A stretch of 64,000 nt of DNA from an uncultured Alphaproteobacteria bacterium (GTDB taxonomy: Bacteria; Pseudomonadota; Alphaproteobacteria; Rhodospirillales; Rhodospirillaceae), in assembly GCA_900079695.1 (NCBI GenBank), contig LT599022.1:648287-712286 (forward strand), given 5' to 3'. The position numbers and the translations under genes were made by a program. Shown here in pieces: positions 52,370 through 64,000 of the stretch. The first letter of the stretch is position 1. The number at the start of each line of letters is the position of its first letter. The notes below the pieces were generated by a model that was not told where the DNA came from, searched no databases, and was given only the letters and a program-made list of their open reading frames with translations.

Positions 52370-53764
52370 TCACAGCAGGATCGACATGGGATCTTCGAGC
52401 AATTCCTTAACCACGCCGAGGAACTTCGCGCCGAGCGCGCCATCGATGCAGCGATGGTCGCAGGTGAGCGTCACGGTCATCGCGTTGACCACCGCGAGGG
52501 TCCCCTCCTTCACCATCGGCCGCTGTTCGGCGGCGCCGACCGCAAGCAGCAGCGCCTGCGGCGGATTGATGATGCCGGTGAAGTGCTTGACCCCGAACAT
52601 CCCGAGGTTCGACACCGAGAAGGTGCCGCCCTGATATTCCTCGGGCTTGAGCTTGCCGTCGCGGGCGCGGCCGGCGAGTTCGCGCATCTCCTCGGACACC
52701 TTGCCGAGGGATTTGCTCTCCGCGCCGCGCACGATCGGCGTGATCAGGCCGGTGGGGGTGGCGACCGCCACCGAAACGTCGGAGCGCGAATACATCCGCA
52801 TCGCGTCTTCGGTCCAGGAGACGTTGCACTCCGGCATCTTCTTGAGCGCGAGGGCGCAGGCGCGGATGACGAAGTCGTTGACCGACACCTTGGCGGTACC
52901 GCGGGCGTTGATCTGCGCGCGCAGGGCCAGCAGTTCGTCGAGGTTCACGTCCATGGTGACGAAGAACTGCGGCACCTGCTGGCTCGATTCCGTGAGACGC
53001 CGCGCGATCACCTTGCGCATCGACGAATGCGGCTTCTCCTCGTACGGCGTGCCGACGTCCGGCACAGGCTGTGCGGGCTTCGGCGGCTGTTGCGCCGGTT
53101 TCGACCCCTGCGGCTTCACCGCGGCGGCGAGCGCCATCGCGGCTTCGAGCTCGGCGTCGGCATGCGCCTGTGCGCCGCCGCCGGCTTTGGCGGCCTCCAC
53201 GTCGGCCTTGACGATCCGCCCCTTCGGTCCGGTGCCCTTGATGCGGGCGAGATCGAGCTCGGCATCCGCAGCGATGCGGCGCGCCAGCGGCGAGGCGAAC
53301 ACCCGCCCGCCCGTCGACGCTTCGAGATGGGAGAACCCGCCCGCACCGAACCCGAGCCCGGCGGCTGCGGCGGAAACGTCCGGCTGGGTCGGAACCGTAC
53401 CGGTCTTCTCGGGCGGCAGCGGCGCCTCCGCCTGCGGCTTCCCGGCAGCGGGAGGCTCGGGCATGTGGTCGTCCTTCGGCTTCGCCTGAGCTGCGGCGGC
53501 GCCGAGCACGGAAGCGTCCTCGCCTTCCTCCAACAGGATCGCGATCGGGGTGTTGACGGCCACGCCCTTCGCCCCCTGCTCCACCAGGATCTTGCCGATC
53601 ACGCCCTCGTCCACGGCTTCGAGTTCCATCGTCGCCTTGTCGGTTTCGATCTCGGCGATGACGTCGCCGGAGGCGACCGTATCGCCTTCCTTGACGTTCC
53701 ACTTCGCCAGGTTGCCCTCGGTCATCGTCGGCGAGAGCGCCGGCATCAGAATCTGAATCGGCAT
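52370..53764 (-). CDS. pdhC: Pyruvate dehydrogenase E2, dihydrolipoamide acetyltransferase
   Basis: The 464-residue protein has one N-terminal lipoyl domain (lipoyl Lys in [12 protein letters not shown] near 43), a Pro/Ala-rich linker, a peripheral subunit-binding domain (about 150-190, ASPLARRIAADAELDLARI), another linker and the catalytic domain (about 240-464, with DHRCIDGALGAKFL carrying the His). It forms the core of the complex. The start at 53764 is 16 bp after pdhB. Confidence 0.97.
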   Translation of the reverse strand: MPIQILMPALSPTMTEGNLAKWNVKEGDTVASGDVIAEIETDKATMELEAVDEGVIGKILVEQGAKGVAVNTPIAILLEEGEDASVLGAAAAQAKPKDDHMPEPPAAGKPQAEAPLPPEKTGTVPTQPDVSAAAAGLGFGAGGFSHLEASTGGRVFASPLARRIAADAELDLARIKGTGPKGRIVKADVEAAKAGGGAQAHADAELEAAMALAAAVKPQGSKPAQQPPKPAQPVPDVGTPYEEKPHSSMRKVIARRLTESSQQVPQFFVTMDVNLDELLALRAQINARGTAKVSVNDFVIRACALALKKMPECNVSWTEDAMRMYSRSDVSVAVATPTGLITPIVRGAESKSLGKVSEEMRELAGRARDGKLKPEEYQGGTFSVSNLGMFGVKHFTGIINPPQALLLAVGAAEQRPMVKEGTLAVVNAMTVTLTCDHRCIDGALGAKFLGVVKELLEDPMSILL

Positions 53765-53780
53765 TTTTCGGCTCTCCCCT

Positions 53781-55250
53781 TCAGCGCCCGCACACGGCCT
53801 TGGCCGCGGCGACGATGTCGGCGACCTCGGGCAACGACATCTTTTCGAGATTGACCGCGTACGGCAGCGGAATGTCCTTGCCGGTGACGCGCAGCGGCGG
53901 CGCGTCGAGCCAGTCGAAGGCGTATTCGCAGACCAGCGACACGATCTCGGACCCGATTCCGGAGAACTGCCATCCTTCCTCGATCGAAACGATGCGGTTG
54001 GTCTTCTTGACCGAGTGGACGATGGTCGGCAGGTCGAGCGGGCGGATCGAGCGCAGGTCGATGACCTCGGCTTCGATTCCCTCCTTCGCCAGTTCCTCGG
54101 CGGCATGAAGGGCGACGCCCACCATCCGCGAGAACGCGGTGAGGGTGACGTGCGCGCCGCGGCGCTTGATCGCCGCCTTGCCGATCGGGACCACGTACTC
54201 CGGATCTTCCGGCACCTCGAAGCTCTGGCCGTAGATCAATTCGTTCTCGAGGAAGATCACCGGGTTCGGATCGCGGATCGCCGACTTCAACAGGCCCTTG
54301 GCGTCGGAGGCCGAATAGGGCGCAACCACCTTGAGGCCCGGGCAATGGGCATACCACGACGCGTAGCACTGCGAGTGCTGGGCGGCGACGCGGCTGGCCG
54401 CGCCGTTGGGCCCGCGGAAGACGATCGGCGTGCCGAGCTGACCGCCCGACATGTAGAGCGTCTTCGCCGCCGAATTGATGATGTGGTCGATCGCCTGCAT
54501 CGAGAAATTGAAGGTCATGAACTCGACGATCGGCTTCAGACCCGACATCGCCGCGCCGACGCCGAGGCCGGTGAAGCCCATCTCGGTGATCGGCGTGTCG
54601 ATCACCCGCTGCGGGCCGAATTCGTCGAGCAACCCCTGCGAGACCTTGTAGGCGCCGTTGTACTGCGCCACTTCCTCGCCCATCAGGAATACGTCCTTGT
54701 CGCGGCGCATTTCCTCGGCCATCGCGTCGCGCAGCGCCTCGCGCACCGTCATCGGCGCGGATTTGGCGAATCCGGGCTCGGGCTCGGTGACCGGCTCGCC
54801 GGTCGTGAACGCGGATTCGGTGATGTGCAGCGGATTGTTGCTTTCGAGCGCGCCGACCGCGACGTTGGCGGCGAAGCTCTCCGCACGCTGCGGCGCGGCC
54901 TCCGGCTGCGGGGGCTCCGGCTGCGGCGCTTCGGGCTGCGGCGCCTCGGGCGTCCCGGTCTTCGGCGCCGGAGCCGCCGCGGCGGCGTCGAGCGCCGAAG
55001 CGTCCTCGCCCTCGGCGAGAATCAGCGCGATCGGCGTGTTGACCGGAATCGGGTCGCCGCCCGCCTCGACGAGAATCCGGCCGAGAGTGCCGTCCTCGAT
55101 GCTCTCGACCTCCATCGTCGCCTTGTCGGTCTCGATTTCGGCGAGCACGGTGCCGGAGGAGACTTCGTCGCCCTCCTTGACCAGCCACCGCGCGATCTTG
55201 CCCTCGGTCATGGTCGGCGAGAGGGCGGGAAGAAGTACGGAAATCGGCAT
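53781..55250 (-). CDS. pdhB: Pyruvate dehydrogenase E1 beta with fused lipoyl domain
   Basis: The 489-residue protein starts with its own lipoyl domain (about 1-78, [12 protein letters not shown]), then a Pro/Glu/Ala linker, then the transketolase-like E1 beta domain (about 155-489, [43 protein letters not shown]-like site). A lipoyl domain on E1 beta is typical of alphaproteobacteria. It forms the alpha2beta2 decarboxylase with PdhA, 5 bp upstream. Confidence 0.97.
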   Translation of the reverse strand: MPISVLLPALSPTMTEGKIARWLVKEGDEVSSGTVLAEIETDKATMEVESIEDGTLGRILVEAGGDPIPVNTPIALILAEGEDASALDAAAAAPAPKTGTPEAPQPEAPQPEPPQPEAAPQRAESFAANVAVGALESNNPLHITESAFTTGEPVTEPEPGFAKSAPMTVREALRDAMAEEMRRDKDVFLMGEEVAQYNGAYKVSQGLLDEFGPQRVIDTPITEMGFTGLGVGAAMSGLKPIVEFMTFNFSMQAIDHIINSAAKTLYMSGGQLGTPIVFRGPNGAASRVAAQHSQCYASWYAHCPGLKVVAPYSASDAKGLLKSAIRDPNPVIFLENELIYGQSFEVPEDPEYVVPIGKAAIKRRGAHVTLTAFSRMVGVALHAAEELAKEGIEAEVIDLRSIRPLDLPTIVHSVKKTNRIVSIEEGWQFSGIGSEIVSLVCEYAFDWLDAPPLRVTGKDIPLPYAVNLEKMSLPEVADIVAAAKAVCGR

Positions 55251-55255
55251 GGTCT

Positions 55256-56272
55256 TCAGGCCTCCAGCAGCACGTCGGTGAACAGTTCGGTGGCGTCCGG
55301 TTCCGCGCTCTGTTGCGCGAAATCCGCCGCTTCGCCGACGATCGCCTTGATTTCTTTGTCGATTTCCTTGAGTGCGGCTTCGTCCACCGCGCCCGACTTC
55401 AGCAGCAGGACCTTGGCGTTGTCGATCGGGTCGTGCTCCTGACGCATCCGGCTGACCTCCTCCTTGGAGCGGTACTTCGCCGGATCCGACATCGAGTGGC
55501 CGCGGTAGCGGTAGGTCTGCAGTTCCAGCACGCACGGGCCCTTGCCGGCGCGCACGTCGGCGACCATCTGCGCCGCCTGCTGCTGCACGTGGACCACGTC
55601 CATGCCGTCGATCTGCATCCCGGGGATGCCGTAGGCCTGGCCGCGCTTGTACAGCTCGACGTTGGAGGAGGCGCGCTCGACCGAGGTGCCCATGCCGTAC
55701 TTGTTGTTCTCGATCACGTAGATTACCGGCAGCTTCCACAGCGCCGCCATGTTGAAGCTCTCGTACACTTGGCCCTGGTTGACCGCCCCGTCGCCGAGGT
55801 AGCAGAAGGTCACGCCGTCCTCGCCGCGATAGCGCTGGGCGAACGCGAGGCCGGTGCCGATCGGCACCTGCGCGCCGACGATCCCGTGACCGCCGAAGAA
55901 ATTCTTCTCGCGGCTGAACATGTGCATCGAGCCGCCCTTACCCTTGGAATAGCCGGCGACGCGCCCGGTGAGCTCGGCCATCACGCCCTTGGGGTCCATT
56001 CCCGCGGCGAGCATGTGTCCGTGGTCGCGGTAGCTGGTGACGATGCAATCGTTGTCCTGCGACAGGCTCTGCAACCCCGTCACCACCGCCTCCTGGCCGA
56101 TATAGAGGTGGCAGAAGCCGCCGATCAAACCCATGCCGTAGAGTTGGCCGGCCTTCTCCTCGAAGCGGCGGATCAGCAACATCGTGCGGTATTGGGACAG
56201 CAGGCTTTCGGTGGAAACATCCGCCGGCTTCGCGGTGGACCGGCGCGTCGACTTCCGCGGCGAAACGCTCAC
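55256..56272 (-). CDS. pdhA: Pyruvate dehydrogenase E1 alpha
   Basis: The 338-residue protein has the thiamine diphosphate motif [20 protein letters not shown] near 185 and the phosphorylation-loop-like [20 protein letters not shown] near 270. The start is GTG 56272 with GGAG seven bases upstream; no ATG gives a better fit. It begins the operon pdhABC-lpd-lipA-COQ10-like-ychJ, preceded by an AT-rich 242-bp gap with a palindrome. Confidence 0.96.
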   Translation of the reverse strand: MSVSPRKSTRRSTAKPADVSTESLLSQYRTMLLIRRFEEKAGQLYGMGLIGGFCHLYIGQEAVVTGLQSLSQDNDCIVTSYRDHGHMLAAGMDPKGVMAELTGRVAGYSKGKGGSMHMFSREKNFFGGHGIVGAQVPIGTGLAFAQRYRGEDGVTFCYLGDGAVNQGQVYESFNMAALWKLPVIYVIENNKYGMGTSVERASSNVELYKRGQAYGIPGMQIDGMDVVHVQQQAAQMVADVRAGKGPCVLELQTYRYRGHSMSDPAKYRSKEEVSRMRQEHDPIDNAKVLLLKSGAVDEAALKEIDKEIKAIVGEAADFAQQSAEPDATELFTDVLLEA

Positions 56273-56442
56273 ATTCGTTCTCCATTCCCCTTGGGTTTGC
56301 GGGGCCGAGCGGCTCCGCCCGGGGCGTTGCCCGCCCCTTTTCGACGTTCCTACAAGTAGCCTGGGCACCCCCCGGTTTCAAGGGAGCGACCGATCACTTT
56401 GCTGGAATTAACGTATTGTTTTTTAAAGGTAATAGTATTATC

Positions 56443-56457
56443 AACCGAAGTTCGGTT
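56443..56457. promoter_or_regulatory. Palindrome in the AT-rich upstream region of pdhA
   Basis: AACCGAA-G-TTCGGTT is a perfect 7+7 inverted repeat, about 170 bp upstream of pdhA and 58 bp after the ftsB stop. The surrounding 80 bp are strikingly AT-rich for this genome. Candidate operator or promoter element for the pdh operon; as a hairpin it could also end ftsB transcription. Confidence 0.4.
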
Positions 56458-56514
56458 AAGGTTCTTCGCACAAAGCATGCGGGTATTCCGGGGTGGAATT
56501 GCCGCCCTACCCGT

Positions 56515-56832
56515 TCAGAGGGTATTGTTGAACAGGACGATGTCGCCCGGCTGCGCGAGATCGAGGATGATCCGCGCCCGCTCCTCGACGAGATCGAGAT
56601 CGAGGCTTTCGGGCCGCAGCAGCGAAACCCGGCGCTCGAGCACCGCCCGCTCCTGCCCGGTTTCCGCCTTGATCGCCTCGGCCTGGGCGATCGCCACCCG
56701 CAGGTCGCGATAGGCGAGCAGACCGCGATCGCCGTTGACGATGTGATAGCTGAAGTAGGCGATCAGGGCGACGGCGGCCAGCGGCGCGAACACCGCGCGC
56801 ATCCGCGAACTCATTGTCACATGCTTGGCCAT
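56515..56832 (-). CDS. ftsB: FtsB/DivIC-type septum formation initiator
   Basis: The 105-residue protein has a short cytoplasmic N-terminus, one TM (about 14-33), a periplasmic coiled coil (about 40-70) and a conserved C-terminal segment ending near EERARIILDLAQPGDIVLF. It joins FtsL and FtsQ in the divisome. Located between eno and pdhA, as usual in alphaproteobacteria. ATG 56832 is chosen; 56814 is also possible. Confidence 0.9.
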   Translation of the reverse strand: MAKHVTMSSRMRAVFAPLAAVALIAYFSYHIVNGDRGLLAYRDLRVAIAQAEAIKAETGQERAVLERRVSLLRPESLDLDLVEERARIILDLAQPGDIVLFNNTL

Positions 56833-56929
56833 GATCGCCGTGCGAACTCCCTGCCCTGTGGCCAAGAGTGAATCACAACCGGGATTCGCGGTCAATGACC
56901 TTCCCCCGCGTTTCCAACGAGTCGCGGAG

Positions 56930-56970
56930 AAAATAAAAAGCGGACGGCCGGAACTTTTCCGGCCGTCCGC
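56930..56970 (-). terminator. Strong rho-independent terminator of eno
   Basis: A perfect 14-bp stem (56940-56953 with 56957-56970) with a 3-nt loop is followed on the minus strand by TTTTTATTTT. It lies 20 bp after the eno stop, so ftsB must use its own promoter. Confidence 0.93.
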
Positions 56971-56990
56971 GCAGGTTTCGTTCCGGCCGG

Positions 56991-59124
<2,134 letters not shown>

Positions 59125-59216
59125 GCTCAACCTCTCGCGATGTACTCGACGGACCGGGACACGCGCCTCTCTCGCAGCTTAGACCGAAGCGTTCCCGGCT
59201 TCCGTTGAACCTAACG

Positions 59217-60965
<1,749 letters not shown>

Positions 60966-60971
60966 TCACAA

Positions 60972-61010
60972 GAAACCGGCGCCTCGGCAATGGCGGAGGC
61001 GCCCGGTTTC
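60972..61010 (-). terminator. Probable terminator of secG
   Basis: A 14-bp stem with one bulged base at 60972-60985 and 60996-61010 lies about 20 bp after the secG stop. Read on the minus strand it ends in GGTTTCTTGTG. Confidence 0.6.
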
Positions 61011-61030
61011 CGAAAACGGCGTCGCCGGAA

Positions 61031-61447
61031 TTACGGCTTCGGCGGTGCCGACTCCTGCGGCGCGGGCGCGGCGGAGGGCGGCGCCGGCGGCAGCGCGTCG
61101 GGCCCGGCGGGCTCGGATTTCGGCTCGGCCGGAGCCTCGATCGGCGGCGGCGACTGCGGGCGCATCAGCGCCTTCAGGAGGTCGTCCTCGCCGCGGCTGC
61201 GCATCGACGCCATGATCGCGAGCAGGATCGAGGTGGCCATGAAGCACACCGCGAGCACCACCGTCGCCTTGGTGAGGATGTTGCCCGCCGCGCGTCCCGA
61301 CAGGAAGTTCGCCCCGCCGCTTGCGCCGCCGCCGGTGGCGAGGCCGCCGCCCTCGGACTTCTGCAACAGCACCAGGCCGACCAGCGCGACGGTCAGCAGC
61401 AAATGGATCACCAGAACGACGGTCAGCATGTGACGCGAAAATCCCAT
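61031..61447 (-). CDS. secG: Preprotein translocase subunit SecG
   Basis: The 138-residue protein has two TM helices (about 8-27 and 60-82) and the SecG loop LLQKSEGGGLATGGG, then a Pro/Ala/Glu-rich cytoplasmic tail of about 50 residues. The tail makes it longer than E. coli SecG (110). It joins SecY and SecE in the translocon. ATG 61447 is listed; ATG 61429 would remove six residues and cannot be excluded because neither has a strong SD. Confidence 0.93.
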   Translation of the reverse strand: MGFSRHMLTVVLVIHLLLTVALVGLVLLQKSEGGGLATGGGASGGANFLSGRAAGNILTKATVVLAVCFMATSILLAIMASMRSRGEDDLLKALMRPQSPPPIEAPAEPKSEPAGPDALPPAPPSAAPAPQESAPPKP

Positions 61448-61529
61448 CAGTGGAGTTCGGGGCCGCCCGGGCGCGGGCGCGACGAGCGCCTTTTTAATCG
61501 CCGCGGGCGGCTTTGGCTAGTCCGGAATT

Positions 61530-62339
61530 CTATTTCGCCGCGCGCACGATTCCCCAGAAGTCGGAGGCCTTGAGCGACGCGCCGCCCACCAGGGCGCCGT
61601 CGATATCGGGCTGGCCGAGCAGCTCGGCGGCATTGCCGGGCTTCACCGATCCGCCGTAGAGGATCCGCATCCGCGCTGCCGTCGCCGAACCCAGCAGGGC
61701 GTCGAGCTCGGTCCGGATCCGCGCATGCACCGCCTGCGCCTCCGCGGGCGTGGCGGTCTTGCCGGTGCCGATCGCCCAGACCGGCTCGTAGGCAATCACC
61801 ACCGTCTCCGGCGTCGCCGCGGACGGCACCGACCCGGCGATCTGCCGCGCCACCACCGCCTCGGTCTGCCCGGCGTCGCGCTCCACCTCGGTCTCGCCGA
61901 CGCAGACGATCGCGATCAGCCCGGCGCGCAGCCCCGCCTCGGCCTTGTCGCGCACCGTGCGGTCGGTCTCGAGGTGGTCGGCGCGGCGCTCCGAATGACC
62001 GACGATGACGTAGCGGCAGCCGAGATCCTTCAGCATCTCGGCGGATACGTCGCCGGTATGCGCGCCCGAGACGGCGGCGTGGCAATCCTGTCCGCCGACC
62101 GCGATCCGGGTGCCCGCGAGGGTTTGCGCCACGCGGTCGACCAGGGTGAACGGCGGGCACACGAGGATGTCGCACGGCAGCGCCGCAGACACGTCCGGCG
62201 GCACTTCCGCCGCGGCGTCCGGCGGCAGATCGCCGTTCGGGCGCGCGAGCGCGGCAAGCCCTTCGGCAAGGGCGACGCCGTCGGCGACGAGTCCGTTCAT
62301 CTTCCAGTTCCCCGCGATCAGGGGGCGGCGCTGGTCCAT
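61530..62339 (-). CDS. tpiA: Triose-phosphate isomerase
   Basis: The 269-residue TIM barrel has the substrate Lys in IAGNWKMNG, the catalytic His in VIVGHSERR, the catalytic Glu in [12 protein letters not shown] and the phosphate loop in [11 protein letters not shown] roughly 15-residue insertion near 40-55 (Pro/Ala-rich) makes it slightly longer than usual. ATG 62339 has GGAGGA seven bases upstream. secG follows 82 bp downstream. Confidence 0.97.
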   Translation of the reverse strand: MDQRRPLIAGNWKMNGLVADGVALAEGLAALARPNGDLPPDAAAEVPPDVSAALPCDILVCPPFTLVDRVAQTLAGTRIAVGGQDCHAAVSGAHTGDVSAEMLKDLGCRYVIVGHSERRADHLETDRTVRDKAEAGLRAGLIAIVCVGETEVERDAGQTEAVVARQIAGSVPSAATPETVVIAYEPVWAIGTGKTATPAEAQAVHARIRTELDALLGSATAARMRILYGGSVKPGNAAELLGQPDIDGALVGGASLKASDFWGIVRAAK

Positions 62340-62467
62340 CCGCTGTTCCTCCAAGGCTTCCGGTTGGGCGGGGAGCATCCCCGCAGCGGCGGGGGCCCGC
62401 CCCGCGCAGGCAACACCATACCCTCCCGCAGGGGGGGCTGTGAAGCGCCTCCGCAGCCTTTTAAGCC

Positions 62468-62497
62468 TTGCCGCGCTGCGGAATCCCCCCCTATTAT
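62468..62497 (+). promoter_or_regulatory. Sigma-70-like promoter of the ppiD-like gene
   Basis: TTGCCG, an 18-bp spacer and TATTAT lie 57 bp upstream of the ppiD-like start, in the divergent gap with tpiA. Assigned by eye. Confidence 0.5.
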
Positions 62498-62554
62498 CGC
62501 GCCGAACGCGGCGGCTTCGCCGCCTCCCGTCTCCTGTTCTGGGTTCTCCGCGCC

Positions 62555-64000
62555 ATGTCCAAATCCGTCGGCAAGATCTTCACCTCGTTTCTCGCGAAAA
62601 TCCTGTTCGCCGTTCTGATCGTCGCCTTCGGCGCGTGGGGCGTCGCCGACATGCTCCGGCGCAGCCCGGAGCATCAGGCGGTGATCAAGGTCGGCGACGT
62701 CGAGGTCGACGGACGCCAGGTCAAACGCGCGTTCTCCACCGAGCTGCGGCGCATCCGCGAACAGTTCGGCGAGCAGATCACCGCCGCCGAAGCGCAGAAG
62801 TTCGGGATCTTCGATCGCGTGCTGTCGCAACTCGCCACCCGCGCGCTGCTCGACGCCGCCGCCAAGGACATGAACGTCGGCGTCTCCGACGACGCGGTGC
62901 AGACGCTGATCACCTCCAACGCCGCGTTCCAGGATCAGAGCGGCGCGTTCAGCCCCGAGCGCTTCCGCCGGGTGCTCGAAACCAACGGCTACCGCGAGGC
63001 CGACTTTCTCACCGGCACCCGCGGCGACATGATCCGCCAGCGCATTCTCGAGTCCGTCCGCGGGCCGGTGGTCGCGCCGAAAATTCTCGTCGACACCCTG
63101 CTGCGCTACGAGGGCGAGCGCCGCGTCGCCGAGACCTTCCTGGTCGCCGCCAAGGCGATGCCGCTCCCCGCCGATCCGGGCGACGCGGTGCTGGAAGCAT
63201 TCCAGAAGGACCACGCCGCGTCCTACACCGCGCCCGAAACCCGCACGCTCGCGGTCCTGCCGCTGCGCCCCGAAGACGTCAAGGTCGAGCTCTCGGAAGA
63301 CGATCTCAAGGCCCGCTACGAACAGCACGCCTCCGATTATGCCGAACCGGAGCAACGCAAGCTCAGCCAGATTCTCCTGCGTGACGAGGCGAGCGCGGCC
63401 AAGGTCGCCGCCGCCCTCAACGAAGGCCGCAAGCCCGACGCGGTGGCGAAGGAGGCAGGCGGCACGCTCACCGATCTCGGCTGGGTGGTGCGCGACGGAC
63501 TGTTGTCGGCGATCGGCGATCCCGCATTCGCCGCCAAGGCGGGCGCGATCCTGCCGCCGCTCAAGACCCCGCTCGGCTGGCACGTGGTGATCGTCGAGGC
63601 AGTCCGTCCGGCGCATCAGGCGAGCTTCGCGGAAGCCCGCGCCAAGGTCGAGGCCGCCGCGCACGCCGAAGAGGCGCTCGGGGCTCTTTACCGCCTCTCC
63701 ACCGCGGTCGAGGATTCGCTCGCCGCCGGCGCCACCCTTGAGGAAGCCGCCAAGACCAACAAGCTTTCGGTCCACATCCTCGACGGTATCGACGCCGAGG
63801 GCCGGGGCGCCGATCCCAAGGCCGTCGAGGGCGTTCCCGCCCTCGCCGAGGCGGTCAAGGCGGGCTTCTCCCAGGAGGCGGGCACGGTTTCCGCGCTGCT
63901 GGAATACGAAGGCGAGCCCGGCGGCTACTTCATCGTCCGCACCGATGCCGTCACCCCCGCCGCGCTCAAGCCGTTCGCGAGCGTGCGCGCCGAGGTTCTC
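62555..64000 (+). CDS. PpiD-like membrane-anchored peptidyl-prolyl isomerase/chaperone, 3' end missing
   Basis: The frame runs from ATG 62555 to the right edge without a stop (482 codons visible). It has one N-terminal TM (about 15-33, [19 protein letters not shown]) and a SurA/PpiD-type N-terminal chaperone domain (about 40-180, [23 protein letters not shown]). A parvulin-like domain (about 245-350, [32 protein letters not shown]) and part of the C-terminal chaperone region follow. PpiD proteins assist folding of exported proteins at the Sec exit. The divergent tpiA-ppiD arrangement is usual in alphaproteobacteria. Confidence 0.92.
   Translation, partial: MSKSVGKIFTSFLAKILFAVLIVAFGAWGVADMLRRSPEHQAVIKVGDVEVDGRQVKRAFSTELRRIREQFGEQITAAEAQKFGIFDRVLSQLATRALLDAAAKDMNVGVSDDAVQTLITSNAAFQDQSGAFSPERFRRVLETNGYREADFLTGTRGDMIRQRILESVRGPVVAPKILVDTLLRYEGERRVAETFLVAAKAMPLPADPGDAVLEAFQKDHAASYTAPETRTLAVLPLRPEDVKVELSEDDLKARYEQHASDYAEPEQRKLSQILLRDEASAAKVAAALNEGRKPDAVAKEAGGTLTDLGWVVRDGLLSAIGDPAFAAKAGAILPPLKTPLGWHVVIVEAVRPAHQASFAEARAKVEAAAHAEEALGALYRLSTAVEDSLAAGATLEEAAKTNKLSVHILDGIDAEGRGADPKAVEGVPALAEAVKAGFSQEAGTVSALLEYEGEPGGYFIVRTDAVTPAALKPFASVRAEVL

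Noticed and set aside
62318-63775. Long minus-strand open frame at the right end
   Set aside because: Shadow of the ppiD-like gene, which has no stop before the window edge but has a TM helix and SurA/parvulin-like domains.

Overview
This is a high-GC window from an alphaproteobacterial chromosome, most likely Rhodospirillales-like; the order assignment is inference. Support comes from the gene orders rpoZ-rel-pdxJ-acpS-lepB-rnc-era-recO-parC, slt/dapA/smpB and pdhABC-lpd-lipA, a pyruvate dehydrogenase E1 beta subunit carrying its own lipoyl domain, and a VPLPA-type C-terminal sorting signal. About 60 protein genes, one tRNA-Ser and several terminators and operator-like palindromes can be supported. 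Both ends are cut: an adhesin gene at the left and a PpiD-like chaperone gene at the right.

Bases 1-13,138 form a type I secretion / surface adhesin locus that resembles the Lap system but is built differently. It encodes the N-terminus of an adhesin with two tandem PAAG (LapG-type) sites and an intact LapG-type cysteine protease (C133-H168-D183). A trypsin-like protease overlaps the protease gene, followed by a TolC-type outer membrane protein and a PAS/LuxR regulator. A tightly overlapping operon then encodes an RTX-type ABC exporter, an HlyD adaptor, a second LapG-family protein that has lost its catalytic Cys and His, and a membrane sensor. The GGDEF-EAL receptor LapD is not present. In its place are two membrane proteins with a large periplasmic sensor domain, a PAS domain and a degenerate HD-GYP domain, one beside each LapG-family gene. 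The proposal is that these act as cyclic-di-GMP receptors controlling adhesin release; this is the most interesting part of the window.

Bases 13,354-27,106 are accessory. A tRNA-Ser(UGA) is followed by a choice-of-anchor A surface protein. A catabolic region resembling Agrobacterium blcABC comes next, with semialdehyde dehydrogenase, lactonase and iron alcohol dehydrogenase, plus an SDR. It adjoins a DeoR-regulated Ugp-like ABC importer. An MHS-family MFS transporter, a SnoaL-like protein and a TRIC/YadS-type membrane protein complete the region.

Bases 27,124-37,009 hold a housekeeping block on the minus strand: parC, recO, era, rnc, lepB, acpS, pdxJ, rel, rpoZ and folK. Bases 37,226-42,351 carry an NYN-domain nuclease-like gene overlapping a family 5 uracil-DNA glycosylase gene, a GT4 glycosyltransferase/pyruvyltransferase pair, smpB and dapA. 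Bases 42,487-48,653 carry cell-wall genes (slt, a bactofilin/M23 peptidase pair), pgpA, a CinA/PncC amidohydrolase and an OmpW-like porin.

Bases 48,724-62,339, all minus strand, encode central metabolism: pdhA-pdhB-pdhC-lpd-lipA, a COQ10/RatA-like protein, YchJ and a frameshifted YciI-like gene, then ftsB, eno, kdsA, pyrG, secG and tpiA. A divergent ppiD-like gene runs off the right edge. Promoters and operators were read by eye and are weaker calls than the coding regions.
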